A DNA stretch of 64,000 bases from RBG-16-66-20 sp040752005. GTDB taxonomy: Bacteria; Pseudomonadota; Gammaproteobacteria; Burkholderiales; SG8-39. A program made the position numbers and the translations under genes. Positions 52,449 to 61,343 of this stretch are shown here, piece by piece. Each line of letters opens with the position of its first letter. Positions within the stretch are counted from its first letter, which is position 1. Under the pieces are notes generated by a model. The model searched no databases. It was not told the origin of the DNA and worked only from the letters and a program-made list of their open reading frames with translations. The stretch is from assembly GCA_040752005.1 (NCBI GenBank), contig JBFMFX010000001.1, positions 1 to 64,000 on the forward strand, written 5' to 3'.

Positions 52449-53509
52449 AAACGCCCGCCGAACTCGTCCGGCCGGAGATCCTCGCGCTTTCGCCCTACGC
52501 CGTCGCCGAAAGCGAGGGCATGGTGAAGCTCGACGCGATGGAATTGCCCTACGCGCTCCCCGGGCCGCTGCGCGCGCAGCTCGCCGAGCGGCTGGCGGGC
52601 TGCGACCTGCACCGCTATCCCGAGCCCACCGGCCGCAGGCTGCGCGAGCTGCTCGCGCGCCGCATGCGGGTGCCGGACGGCATGGCGCTCGTGCTCGGCA
52701 ACGGCTCGGACGACCTGATCCAGATCGTCACCTTCACGCTCGCGCGCCCGGGCGCGGTGATGCTGATCCCGGAGCCGACCTTCGTCATCTACCGGATGAA
52801 CGCGACGCTCTCGGGCATGCGCCTTGCGTCCGTGCCGTTGCGCGCGGATTTTTCCTTCGACCGGGAGGCGTTCCTTGCCGCGATGCGCGAGCACCGTCCT
52901 GCGCTCGTGTTCATCGCGTACCCCAACAACCCGACCGGCGTGCTTTACCCGGAGGTCGACGTCGAGGCGGTCATCCGCGCAGCCGAAGGGCTGGTCGTCG
53001 TGGACGAGGCCTACCATGCCTACGCCGGAAAGAGCTTCATGGGACGCCTGCCCGAGTTTCCCAACCTCGCGGTGATGCGCACGGTGTCCAAGCTCGGCCT
53101 CGCGGGCATTCGCCTCGGCTACCTGGCGGCGCGGCCGGAGTGGATCGAGCAGTTCCACAAGGTGCGCCAGGTGTACAACGTGAACGTGCTCACGCAGGCC
53201 GCGGCCGAGTTCGCGCTGGAGCACCTTGAGGTACTGGAGGAGCAGGCGCGGCGGGTGCTCGCCGAGCGCGAGCCGCTCGCCCAGGCGCTTGCGGCGCTGC
53301 CGGGCGTGCGCGTGTTTCCGTCGGCGGCGAACTTCCTGCTGGTGCGGGTGCCGGATGCGGCGCGCGCGGACGCCGGTCTGAGGCGCCATGGCGTGCTGGT
53401 GCGCAGCTTTCACGGCGCGCACCCGCTGCTGGCGAACTGCCTGCGCATCACCGTCGGTACACCGGAGGAAAACCGTATACTGCTTGCTGCGCTGCGCGAA
53501 TCGCTGTGA
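52445..53509 (+). CDS. hisC: Histidinol-phosphate aminotransferase
   Basis: This 354-residue PLP-dependent transaminase converts imidazole-acetol phosphate to histidinol phosphate. Motifs are HRYPEPTGRRLRELLA, LVLGNGSDDLIQ, YPNNPTGVLYP, VVDEAYHAYAGKSF and the Schiff-base lysine in TVSKLGLAGIRLGYL. ATG 52445 overlaps the hisD stop; the open frame extends upstream without homology. A 22-base gap precedes hisB. Confidence 0.94.
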   Translation: MKTPAELVRPEILALSPYAVAESEGMVKLDAMELPYALPGPLRAQLAERLAGCDLHRYPEPTGRRLRELLARRMRVPDGMALVLGNGSDDLIQIVTFTLARPGAVMLIPEPTFVIYRMNATLSGMRLASVPLRADFSFDREAFLAAMREHRPALVFIAYPNNPTGVLYPEVDVEAVIRAAEGLVVVDEAYHAYAGKSFMGRLPEFPNLAVMRTVSKLGLAGIRLGYLAARPEWIEQFHKVRQVYNVNVLTQAAAEFALEHLEVLEEQARRVLAEREPLAQALAALPGVRVFPSAANFLLVRVPDAARADAGLRRHGVLVRSFHGAHPLLANCLRITVGTPEENRILLAALRESL

Positions 53510-53531
53510 GGCGCGCCGCAACAGGGCCAAG

Positions 53532-54119
53532 ATGAGAACCGCGCAAATCGAGCGCAACACCCGAGAGACGCAGATCCGCGTGCGCGTCAATCTGGACGGC
53601 CGGGGCGAGGCGAAGCTCTCCACCGGCATCCCTTTTCTCGAGCACATGTTGGAGCAGCTCGCCCGTCACGGCATGCTCGACCTGGAAATCGAGGCGCGCG
53701 GTGACCTGCACATCGACGCGCACCACACGGTCGAGGACATCGGGATCACCCTCGGCCAGGCGGTCGCGGCGGCGCTCGGCGACAAGGCCGGCCTCGCGCG
53801 CTTCGGCCACGCCTACGTGCCGCTCGACGAGGCGCTCTCGCGCGTGGTGATCGACTTTTCCGGCCGGCCGGGGCTGTTCTGGAACGTGAAGTTCGCGCGC
53901 GCCCTGGTCGGCGAATTCGACGTTGACCTGGTGCACGAGTTCTTCCAGGGGTTCGTCAACCACGCCCGCGCGACGCTGCATGTGGACAACCTGCGCGGCG
54001 AGAACGCCCACCACCAGTGCGAGACCGTGTTCAAGGCGTTCGCGCGCGCGCTGCGCATGGCGGCGGCGCCCGATCCCCGCGCCGCGGGCGCCGTTCCCTC
54101 GACCAAGGGCGTGCTCTGA
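53532..54119 (+). CDS. hisB: Imidazoleglycerol-phosphate dehydratase (monofunctional)
   Basis: This 195-residue enzyme dehydrates imidazole glycerol phosphate. It has the metal-binding DIDAHHTVEDIGI-type motif (here HIDAHHTVEDIGITLG), a second HARATLHVDNLRGENAHHQCETVFKAF motif, and GFVNH. It lacks the N-terminal histidinol phosphatase domain fused to the enzyme in E. coli, so that activity must come from another gene, which is not in the window. Confidence 0.95.
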   Translation: MRTAQIERNTRETQIRVRVNLDGRGEAKLSTGIPFLEHMLEQLARHGMLDLEIEARGDLHIDAHHTVEDIGITLGQAVAAALGDKAGLARFGHAYVPLDEALSRVVIDFSGRPGLFWNVKFARALVGEFDVDLVHEFFQGFVNHARATLHVDNLRGENAHHQCETVFKAFARALRMAAAPDPRAAGAVPSTKGVL

Positions 54120-54140
54120 GCGCCGATGCCGGCCGGTGCC

Positions 54141-54758
54141 ATGATCGCCGTGGTGGACTACGGCATGGGAAACCTGCGCTCGGTCGCGAAGGCGCTGGAG
54201 CGAGTCGCCCCCGGAGCGCGGGTGCAGGTGACCGCGGACCCGGAGAGAATCCGCGCCGCCGGGCGCGTGGTCGTGCCGGGGCAGGGAGCGCTGCCCGACT
54301 GCATGCGCAACCTCGCCGCGAGCGGGGCGCGCGAGGCGGTGGTCGAGGCGACGCGCACGAAACCCTTTCTCGGCATCTGCGTCGGCATGCAGATGCTGTT
54401 CGAGCGCGGCGAGGAGGGCGGCGCGCAGGGCCTTGCCCTGCTCGCCGGGGACGTACCGAGGTTCGCCGGCCCGGAAATGCGCGGCCTCAAGGTGCCGCAC
54501 ATGGGGTGGAACGAGGTGCGGCAGGTGCGGTCCCATCCGCTTTTTGCCGGCATCGCCGACGGCACGCGGTTCTATTTTGTGCACAGCTACTATCCGCGCC
54601 CGACCGAGGAGGGCCTGGTGGCGGCGGTGTGCGACTACGGCATTCGCTTTACCTGCGCGGTGGCGCGGGATAACATCTTCGCCGTGCAGTTCCACCCCGA
54701 GAAGAGCCAGAATCCCGGTCTGCGGCTGCTTTCCAACTTCGTCGAGTGGCGGCCCTGA
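54141..54758 (+). CDS. hisH: Imidazole glycerol phosphate synthase, glutamine amidotransferase subunit
   Basis: HisH supplies ammonia from glutamine to HisF. The class I amidotransferase triad is visible: nucleophile Cys in GICVGMQMLFE, and His/Glu in AVQFHPEKSQ. The N-terminus MIAVVDYGMGNLRSVAKAL fits the family exactly, so ATG 54141 is preferred. ATG 54126, which adds MPAGA, is possible. The oxyanion strand VVPGQGALPDCM is present, and the length is about 205 residues. Confidence 0.94.
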   Translation: MIAVVDYGMGNLRSVAKALERVAPGARVQVTADPERIRAAGRVVVPGQGALPDCMRNLAASGAREAVVEATRTKPFLGICVGMQMLFERGEEGGAQGLALLAGDVPRFAGPEMRGLKVPHMGWNEVRQVRSHPLFAGIADGTRFYFVHSYYPRPTEEGLVAAVCDYGIRFTCAVARDNIFAVQFHPEKSQNPGLRLLSNFVEWRP

Positions 54759-54763
54759 TCCTG

Positions 54764-54769
54764 TAGCAT
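54764..54769 (+). promoter_or_regulatory. Possible internal -10 box before hisA
   Basis: TAGCAT lies in the 27-base gap between hisH and hisA, 16 bases before the hisA GTG. It repeats the hexamer and spacing seen before rpiA. It may mark an internal promoter for hisA-hisF-hisI-hisE. Confidence 0.25.
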
Positions 54770-54785
54770 CGCTTCCCGGCCGCAA

Positions 54786-55535
54786 GTGTTGATCATCCCG
54801 GCAATTGACATCAAGGACGGTCGCTGCGTGCGCCTGCAGCAGGGCCGCATGGAAACCGCGACGGTCTTCTCCGACGACCCGGTGGCGATGGCGCGGCACT
54901 GGTCGCAGGCGGGCGCGCGCCGGCTGCATATCGTGGATCTGAACGGCGCGATCGCCGGCCGCCCCAAGAACGAAAAGGTCATCCGCGCCATGATCAAGGC
55001 GGTGGGCGAGACGACCCCGATCGAGATCGGCGGCGGCATCCGGGACCTCGACACGATCGAGAGCTACCTCGACGCCGGAGTGCATTACGTGATCATCGGC
55101 ACCGCGGCGGTGAAGAATCCGGGTTTCCTGCACGACGCCTGCTACGCCTTCCCGGGCCACATCATCGCGGGGCTGGACGCCAAGGACGGCAAGGTGGCGG
55201 TCGAGGGCTGGTCGAAGATGACCGGGCACGACGTCGTGGACCTCGCGAAGAAGTTCGAGGACTACGGCGTGGAGGCGCTCATCTACACCGACATCGGGCG
55301 CGACGGCATGATGACCGGGATCAACATCGAGGCGACGCTGCGGCTGGCGCAGAGCACGCGCATCCCGATCATCGCCAGCGGCGGAATCAACAGCCTGGAG
55401 GACGTGCGCACGCTGTGCGAACGGCTCGCTCCCGAGGGCGTGATCGGCGCGATCACGGGCCGGGCGCTGTACGAAGGCAAGCTCGATTTCGCCAAAGCGC
55501 AGGCCGCGGCGGACAAGGCCGTCGGCAAGGCCTGA
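54786..55535 (+). CDS. hisA: ProFAR isomerase
   Basis: This 249-residue TIM-barrel isomerase opens the ribose ring of ProFAR. It has catalytic Asp in IPAIDIKDGRCVRL and Asp in YTDIGRDGMMTG, plus the duplicated phosphate loops IEIGGGIRDLDTIE and IIASGGINSLEDV. It starts at GTG 54786 (GTG TTG ATC). hisF follows after 2 bases. Confidence 0.95.
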   Translation: MLIIPAIDIKDGRCVRLQQGRMETATVFSDDPVAMARHWSQAGARRLHIVDLNGAIAGRPKNEKVIRAMIKAVGETTPIEIGGGIRDLDTIESYLDAGVHYVIIGTAAVKNPGFLHDACYAFPGHIIAGLDAKDGKVAVEGWSKMTGHDVVDLAKKFEDYGVEALIYTDIGRDGMMTGINIEATLRLAQSTRIPIIASGGINSLEDVRTLCERLAPEGVIGAITGRALYEGKLDFAKAQAAADKAVGKA

Positions 55536-55537
55536 CG

Positions 55538-56295
<758 letters not shown>

Positions 56296-56299
<4 letters not shown>

Positions 56300-56688
56300 G
56301 CGCGACGTGGCTCGACGAGGTGCCGTGGAACGAGCACGGGCTGGTGCCGGCGGTGGCGCAGGACGCCGCGACCGGCCGGGTGCTGACCCTTGCCTGGATG
56401 AACCGCGAGGCGCTCGCCGAGACGGCGCGCCGCGGCGAGGCGGTGTACTGGTCGCGTTCGCGCGCCCGGCTCTGGCACAAGGGCGAGACCTCGGGCCATG
56501 TGCAGAAGGTCCGCGAGCTGCGGCTCGATTGCGACGCCGATACCATCCTGCTCGTGGTCGAGCAGGTGGGCGGGATCGCCTGCCACACCGGCCGCGCGAG
56601 CTGCTTTTATCGGAGGCTCGAGAACGGGAGGTGGGTGGAGGCCGATCCGGTGCTCAAAGACCCGGTGGTCATCTACCGCAAGCCATGA
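56296..56688 (+). CDS. hisI: Phosphoribosyl-AMP cyclohydrolase
   Basis: This 130-residue separate HisI opens the adenine ring of PR-AMP. Metal ligands and catalytic residues are visible in LRLDCDADTILLVVEQVGGIACHTGRASCFYR. WMNREALAETARRGEAVYWSRSRARLWHKGETSGH precedes it. In enterobacteria HisI is fused to HisE; here they are separate overlapping genes. Start is GTG 56296, overlapping the hisF stop. Confidence 0.94.
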
Positions 56689-57017
56689 AACCGGGAATCT
56701 ACGAGACGCTGGAGCGGATCGCGGCGGTGATCGAGAGCCGCAAGCGGGGCGATCCGGACAGGTCGTACGTCGCGCAGCTCTTCGCGCGCGGCGAGGACGC
56801 GATCCTGAGGAAGATCGGCGAGGAGGCGGTCGAGACGCTGCTCGCGGCGAAATCGGGCGGCCGGCTGGAGCTGGTGAGGGAGCTCGCCGATCTGTGGTTT
56901 CACAGCCTGATCCTGCTCGCGCACAAGGGCCTCGGGCCCGGCGACGTGCTCGCCGAGCTGCACCGGCGCGAGGGGATCCCGGGCCTGGACGAGAAGGCGG
57001 CGAGGAAGGAGCGATGA
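56685..57017 (+). CDS. hisE: Phosphoribosyl-ATP diphosphatase
   Basis: This 110-residue all-helical MazG-like enzyme releases pyrophosphate from PR-ATP. It has the signature KIGEEAVETLLAAKSGG with metal-binding Glu residues and LVRELADLWFHSLILLAHKGLGPGDVLAEL. ATG 56685 overlaps the hisI stop; its own stop overlaps the HIT gene ATG. Confidence 0.93.
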   Translation: MKPGIYETLERIAAVIESRKRGDPDRSYVAQLFARGEDAILRKIGEEAVETLLAAKSGGRLELVRELADLWFHSLILLAHKGLGPGDVLAELHRREGIPGLDEKAARKER

Positions 57018-57373
57018 CCGATCCCAACTGCATTTTCTGCCGCATCGTGCGCGGCGAAATCCCGTCGAGGAAGGTGTACGAGGACGACGACGTGCTCGCC
57101 TTTCACGACGTGCGGCCGCAGGCGCCGGTGCATTTCCTGATCATCCCGAAGGAGCATGTGCCGTCGCTCTACGAGGCCGGCATGGCGCAGCACCGCTCGC
57201 TCGGCAAGATGCTCGCGCTCGCGGGGGAGCTCGCCCGCAAGGAGGGCGCCACCGACGGTTTTCGCACCATCATCAACACCGGCCGGGTGGGACACCAGGA
57301 GGTGTATCATGTTCACATGCACGTCCTCGGTGGCCCGGAGCCGCTCGGCCCGATGCTGGCGAGGCGAAACTAG
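57014..57373 (+). CDS. HIT family nucleotide-binding protein (HinT-like)
   Basis: This 119-residue protein begins CIFCRIVRGEIPSRKVYEDDDVLAFHDVRPQAPVHFLIIPKEHV and ends with the HIT triad region GHQEVYHVHMHVLGG. HinT relatives hydrolyse purine nucleoside phosphoramidates. A HIT gene between hisE and tatA is a common arrangement in betaproteobacteria. Start ATG 57014 overlaps the hisE stop and has GGAAGGA just upstream. Confidence 0.93.
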   Translation: MTDPNCIFCRIVRGEIPSRKVYEDDDVLAFHDVRPQAPVHFLIIPKEHVPSLYEAGMAQHRSLGKMLALAGELARKEGATDGFRTIINTGRVGHQEVYHVHMHVLGGPEPLGPMLARRN

Positions 57374-57382
57374 GAGGCTGTC

Positions 57383-57616
57383 ATGGGCTTGTCCAGCATC
57401 TGGCACTGGCTGATCGTCCTCGTCATCGTGATGCTGATCTTCGGCACGAAGAAGCTGCGCAACATCGGCGCCGATCTGGGCGGCGCCGTGCGCGGCTTCA
57501 AGGAAGGCATGCGCGAGGGCGGCGAGAAGGCCGCCGAGGGCGCGAACGGCGCGCCGCAGGTCACCGGCAAGACGGTCGAGGGCGAGGTCAAGGCGAAGAC
57601 CGAGACCCGGGCCTAG
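57383..57616 (+). CDS. tatA: Twin-arginine translocase subunit TatA
   Basis: This 77-residue protein has a short N-terminal membrane helix (IWHWLIVLVIVMLIFG) and a hinge with the conserved FGTKKLRNIGADLGGAVRGFKEGM amphipathic helix. A charged tail follows. TatA polymerises to form the translocation path for folded Tat substrates. A strong AGGAGG stands 6 bases before the ATG. An intrinsic terminator follows the stop and separates it from tatB. Confidence 0.94.
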   Translation: MGLSSIWHWLIVLVIVMLIFGTKKLRNIGADLGGAVRGFKEGMREGGEKAAEGANGAPQVTGKTVEGEVKAKTETRA

Positions 57617-57638
57617 AGAGCCGGGAGCACGTGCCGAC

Positions 57639-57661
57639 AGGCGCCCGCCGGGCGCCTTTTT
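57639..57661 (+). terminator. Rho-independent terminator between tatA and tatB
   Basis: AGGCGCCC (57639-57646), 3-base loop GCC, GGGCGCCT (57650-57657), then T-run 57657-57661. The 8-bp GC stem plus five T is the best intrinsic terminator in the window. The tatB GTG lies only 16 bases beyond it, with no room for a separate promoter, so partial read-through must supply tatB and tatC. Confidence 0.8.
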
Positions 57662-57677
57662 GTTCTGCGGGTTCCGA

Positions 57678-58085
57678 GTGTTCGACATCGGCTTTTCCGA
57701 GCTTCTGGTCATCGGTGTAGTGGCGCTCATCGTCATCGGGCCGGAGCGCCTGCCGCGGGTGGCGCGCACCGCCGGGCACCTGTTGGGGCGACTGCAGCGC
57801 TACGTCGCCGACGTGCGCGCCGACATCCAGCGCGAGATGGAGATGGAGGAGCTGCGGCGCATGCGCGCCTCGATCGAGCAGACCGCGAGCACGATCGAAT
57901 CCACCGTGCGCGCCGAGCTGAATCAGGCCGAGACCGAGCTTAACCGCGCCGCCGAGGCGGCGGCAGGCAGCACGCCGGTGCTGCCGGCCGCGGCCGACGG
58001 CTCGCCCGCGGCCGCGGACGCGGCGGCCGCCGCGGCAGGCGGGACCGCGCCCGCGGCCACGCCACCGGAGGACAGGCGCGCGTGA
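57678..58085 (+). CDS. tatB: Twin-arginine translocase subunit TatB
   Basis: This 135-residue protein starts MFDIGFSELLVIGVVALIVIGPERLPRVARTAG, the classic TatB helix and hinge with Glu8 and the GPxRLP motif. A long amphipathic helix (about 25-85) and an Ala/Pro-rich tail follow. TatB joins TatC to bind twin-arginine signal peptides. GTG 57678 is chosen because it matches the family start; an upstream TTG lies within the terminator. Confidence 0.92.
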   Translation: MFDIGFSELLVIGVVALIVIGPERLPRVARTAGHLLGRLQRYVADVRADIQREMEMEELRRMRASIEQTASTIESTVRAELNQAETELNRAAEAAAGSTPVLPAAADGSPAAADAAAAAAGGTAPAATPPEDRRA

Positions 58086-58837
58086 CGGAAGACACCTTCA
58101 TTTCGCATCTCGTCGAGCTGCGCCAGCGGCTGGTGCGGGCGCTCGGCTCGTTCGCCGTCGTGTTCGTCGCGCTGTTCATCTACCCGGGCGGCGGGCCGAT
58201 CTACGACGTGCTCGCGCTGCCGCTCATGAACGCGCTGCCGGAGGGCACCAAGATGATCGCGACCGGGGTCATCACGCCGTTCATGGTGCCGGTGAAGGTG
58301 ACGGCGCTGGTCGCGCTCATGGTGGCGCTTCCCTACATGCTCTACGAGGCGTGGGCCTTCGTCGCGCCGGGCCTGTACGAGCATGAGAAAAAGCTCGCGC
58401 TGCCGATCGTCGTCGCCAGCACCCTGCTGTTCTATCTCGGCGTCGCGTTCTGCTACTTCTTCGTCTTCGGCAAGGTGTTCGCCTTCATCCACGAGTTCGC
58501 GCCGAAGTCCATCACCCCGGCGCCGGACATCGAGGCGTATTTTTCGTTCGTCATCACGATGTTCATCGCCTTCGGCGCCACCTTCGAGATCCCGATCGTG
58601 GTGATCCTGCTCGCGCGCGCCGGCGTGGTGAGCGTGGAGAGAATGCGCGACGCGCGCCCCTACGTCATCGTCGGGGCGTTCGTCGTCGCCGCGATCGTGA
58701 CGCCGCCCGACGTGCTGTCGCAGTTCATGCTCGCGGTGCCGATGTGTCTGCTCTACGAGGCGGGGCTGATTTGCGCCCGCGTGCTCGGCAAGCGCGCGGC
58801 CGAAGCCTCGGACGACAAGCCGCTGCGGCAGGCGTAG
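58082..58837 (+). CDS. tatC: Twin-arginine translocase subunit TatC
   Basis: This 251-residue six-helix receptor for Tat signal peptides begins TFISHLVELRQRLVRAL, with the conserved Glu and Arg. It has PFMVPVKVTALVALMVALPYMLYEAWAFVAPGLYEHEKK, the large periplasmic loop FAPKSITPAPDIEAYFSFVITMFIAFGATFEIPIVVILL, and TPPDVLSQFMLAVPMCLLYEAGL. The GTG at 58082 overlaps the tatB stop. Confidence 0.95.
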   Translation: MTEDTFISHLVELRQRLVRALGSFAVVFVALFIYPGGGPIYDVLALPLMNALPEGTKMIATGVITPFMVPVKVTALVALMVALPYMLYEAWAFVAPGLYEHEKKLALPIVVASTLLFYLGVAFCYFFVFGKVFAFIHEFAPKSITPAPDIEAYFSFVITMFIAFGATFEIPIVVILLARAGVVSVERMRDARPYVIVGAFVVAAIVTPPDVLSQFMLAVPMCLLYEAGLICARVLGKRAAEASDDKPLRQA

Positions 58838-58840
58838 GGT

Positions 58841-58888
58841 GCCGGTCGCCGGCGACCGGCGGCGGCTGGCATCGCCCCGATCATCGGG
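58841..58888. repeat. Two tandem palindromes in the tatC-lipoprotein gap
   Basis: GCCGGTCGCC/GGCGACCGGC (58841-58860) is a perfect 20-bp palindrome. CCCGAT-C-ATCGGG (58876-58888) follows after 15 bases. No T-run follows either. They could slow RNA decay or help Rho-dependent termination of the his-tat transcript, or form an operator for the next gene. Confidence 0.45.
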
Positions 58889-58932
58889 TGTACCCTTCGC
58901 GGATCGACCACCTGGGCACAGGAGGCAAGCGC

Positions 58933-59412
58933 GTGAGAATACGAGACCTGGCATTCGTGCTGGCCGCGTTCGCCCTCGCCGGCTGCGCGGCTTCCGGCGC
59001 CGGCACGGCGGCGGGCGCGAAGGAGATGAAGCTCGCCTTCGACTTCACCGACGGCAACCCCGCGGTGCTCCTCAACAAGCTGAACAACGTGGAGGTGACG
59101 CGCAGGCAGCTCCTCGAGAGCGGCATCACGCCGCGCATCGTCATGACCTTCCGCGGCAACGCGTCGTATTTCACCCAGTCCAACCTGTCGGCGATAAAGG
59201 AAACGGACCGGGCCGACGCGCTCAAGGTCGCCGCCAAGCTGCGCGAGATGACGCGCGCCCCCGGCGTCGAATCGCTCGAACAGTGCAACTTGCCGCTCGC
59301 CGACCGCAAGCTGAAACCGTCCGACCTGTTGCCGGAAGTGAAGCTCGTGCCGAACGGCTGGATCGCGCTCGGCGCCTACCAGCAGCAGGGCTACGCCTAC
59401 ATCGCGCCCTGA
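58933..59412 (+). CDS. DsrE-family lipoprotein (predicted)
   Basis: This 159-residue protein has a signal peptide with lipobox LAGC (Cys near residue 17), followed by a DsrE/DsrF-like domain. The domain shows KLAFDFTDGNPAVLLNKLNNVEVTRRQLLESG, a strand PRIVMTFRGNASYF, the single conserved Cys in VESLEQCNLPL, and the family C-terminus LVPNGWIALGAYQQQGYAYI. DsrE-like proteins carry sulfur on that Cys; a lipid-anchored periplasmic version is unusual and its role is unknown. GTG 58933 is preceded by AGGAGG at 8 bases, which decides the start. Confidence 0.72.
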   Translation: MRIRDLAFVLAAFALAGCAASGAGTAAGAKEMKLAFDFTDGNPAVLLNKLNNVEVTRRQLLESGITPRIVMTFRGNASYFTQSNLSAIKETDRADALKVAAKLREMTRAPGVESLEQCNLPLADRKLKPSDLLPEVKLVPNGWIALGAYQQQGYAYIAP

Positions 59413-59433
59413 GCGGGAGCGCGCGGCGCCGCG

Positions 59434-60273
59434 CTAGCGCCCGGCGAGGAACCGCTCGACGAGCGCCAGCTGCTCGGGAACGTTGAGCGCGGGCGCATGC
59501 CCGCAGCCGGCGATGGTGACCACGACCGCTTTCGGGCCGCGCTTTCGCATTTCCTCGGCGACCTCGGGAAGCAGCAGATCGGAGGCCTCGCCGCGCAGGC
59601 ACAGCGTCGGCACGTCAATCGCGTCCCACGCCTCCCACTGATCGTAGTCGTGCGGGTGGTGGGTGAACTGCAGCACCATCTTCGGGTCGTAATGCGGCGT
59701 CACCTTGCCCTCGGGGGTGCGCCGCGCCGAGGTTTCGGTGAGCCTGCGCCACTGCGCGTCCGACAGCCAGCCGAACGGTCGGTACACGGTCCGGAAGTAC
59801 TGCTCCAGCTCGCTCACGCGGTCGAACTGCGGCGGGTTGCCGGCGTAGGCGCGGATGCGCGCGACCGCCGCCGCGCCGAGCTTCGGGCCGATGTCGTTGA
59901 GGACCAGCCGCCGGATGCGGCCCCTGAGGGGCCCGGCCGCGAGGTGAATGCCGATCGCCCCTCCCATCGAGGTGCCGATCCAGTGCGCCGACTCGATCCC
60001 GAGCTGCTGCATGAGCGAAACCGCGAGGCGGCCGTAGAAGGCGAGGCAGTACTCCTTCTCCGGCTCCGGACTCCACTGAGAAAGGCCCCGGCCGATGGTG
60101 TCCGGGCAGATGACGCGGTAGCGGCGCGCAAGGTGCGCGGCGATCTCGTCCATGTCGCGGCCGGTACGCGCCAGGCCGTGCCAGGCGATGACCGCCTCGG
60201 CGTGGCGCGCGCCCCACTCCAGGTAGTGGAGCTCGCGCCCTTCGCAGACGACGTAGTTCGAGACGGCGCTCAC
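59434..60273 (-). CDS. Alpha/beta hydrolase fold protein
   Basis: This 279-residue hydrolase has the nucleophile elbow GTSMGG (Ser) after ESAHWI. It has oxyanion residues in IAWHGLARTGRDMDEIA, a likely acid residue in the LCLRGEASDLLLPEV region, and catalytic His in IAGCGHAPALN. It is cytoplasmic with no signal peptide. GTG at complement 60271-60273 overlaps the livM stop, so it is co-translated with the importer and may act on what the importer brings in. The exact substrate (ester, amide or C-C bond) cannot be read from the sequence. Confidence 0.8.
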   Translation of the reverse strand: MSAVSNYVVCEGRELHYLEWGARHAEAVIAWHGLARTGRDMDEIAAHLARRYRVICPDTIGRGLSQWSPEPEKEYCLAFYGRLAVSLMQQLGIESAHWIGTSMGGAIGIHLAAGPLRGRIRRLVLNDIGPKLGAAAVARIRAYAGNPPQFDRVSELEQYFRTVYRPFGWLSDAQWRRLTETSARRTPEGKVTPHYDPKMVLQFTHHPHDYDQWEAWDAIDVPTLCLRGEASDLLLPEVAEEMRKRGPKAVVVTIAGCGHAPALNVPEQLALVERFLAGR

Positions 60274-61343
60274 CGCTTCACGCCTGTGGCGCGCGCGCGC
60301 ATCTGGCCGACGATGCCGCGCGGGAAGTAGTAGACCGACAGCACGAACAGCACCCCCAGCCACAGCAGCCAGCGGTCCGGGTGGAACAGGTCGGGCAGGA
60401 GCGGCATGCCGGCCACGGCCGCCGAGACCGTTTTCATCGCCTCGTGCAGATAGTTCTGCGCGACGACGAACAGCGTGGCGCCGATCACGGCGCCGTACAT
60501 CGTGCCCATGCCGCCGATCACGACCATCAGCAGGATGTCGATCATGATCGCAAAATCGAGCGTGGTGTTCGGTCCGGTGTAGCGCAGCCAGAGCGCGTAG
60601 AGAACGCCGGCGAGGGTGGCGACGACGGCGGCGAGGCAGTTGGCAACGGTGCGGTAGACGACCGTGCGGTAGCCGAGCGCCTCGGCGCGGAATTCGTTCT
60701 CGCGGATCGCCTGCAGGACCCGGCCGAAGGGCGAGTTCACCACGCGCAGCAGCGCGAGAAAGAGCGCGGCCGAGGCGGCGAAGACGAGGTAGTAGGTGAG
60801 CAGGCGCCCGCCCAGCGTCGCGCCCAGGAACGGCCTCTCGGCGAAGCGCGTCGCCGGCCGCAGCAGTTCCGGCACTCGGAAAGTGATGCCGTCCTCGCCG
60901 CCGGTCAGATCGGAGAGCTGCGAGGCGAGGATCTGGAAGAATGCCGCGACGGCGAGGGTGATCATCGCGAAGAACAGCGCCTTCACGCGCAGCGAGAACA
61001 GGCCGATCAGCAACGACAGCGCGAGCGAAAGAAGGACCGCCGCCGCGGCGCCGGCAGCGAGCGCCGTCCAGCCGGCGTCCATGCGCGCGAGCGCGATTGC
61101 GACGCCGTAGCCGCCGATGCCGAAGAACATGGTATGGGCGAAGGACACGATGCCGGTGTAGCCGAGCAGCAGGTCGTAGCTCGCGGCGAGCAGGATGAAC
61201 ACGCACACCTTCGCGGCGACGTCGAGCGGCCGGGTGCCTGGAAAGAGGAATGGCGCGAGCAGCAGGGCGACGAAGACGGCGGCGGTCATGGCGGCCAGCG
61301 GCGCCGAGCCGGGAGTATCCCCCGAGAGCAGGCGACCGATCAT
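60270..61343 (-). CDS. livM: Branched-chain amino-acid-type ABC transporter permease LivM
   Basis: This 357-residue permease has about nine to ten helices. Signature segments are YDLLLGYTGIVSFAHTMFFGIGGYGVAIAL, RVKALFFAMITLAVAAFFQILASQ, GRVLQAIRENEFRAEALGYRTVVYRTVANCLAA and DILLMVVIGGMGTMYGAVIGA. The family also handles aromatic acids, urea and short amides, so substrate is open. The ATG (complement 61341-61343) overlaps the livH stop. Confidence 0.91.
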   Translation of the reverse strand: MIGRLLSGDTPGSAPLAAMTAAVFVALLLAPFLFPGTRPLDVAAKVCVFILLAASYDLLLGYTGIVSFAHTMFFGIGGYGVAIALARMDAGWTALAAGAAAAVLLSLALSLLIGLFSLRVKALFFAMITLAVAAFFQILASQLSDLTGGEDGITFRVPELLRPATRFAERPFLGATLGGRLLTYYLVFAASAALFLALLRVVNSPFGRVLQAIRENEFRAEALGYRTVVYRTVANCLAAVVATLAGVLYALWLRYTGPNTTLDFAIMIDILLMVVIGGMGTMYGAVIGATLFVVAQNYLHEAMKTVSAAVAGMPLLPDLFHPDRWLLWLGVLFVLSVYYFPRGIVGQMRARATGVKR

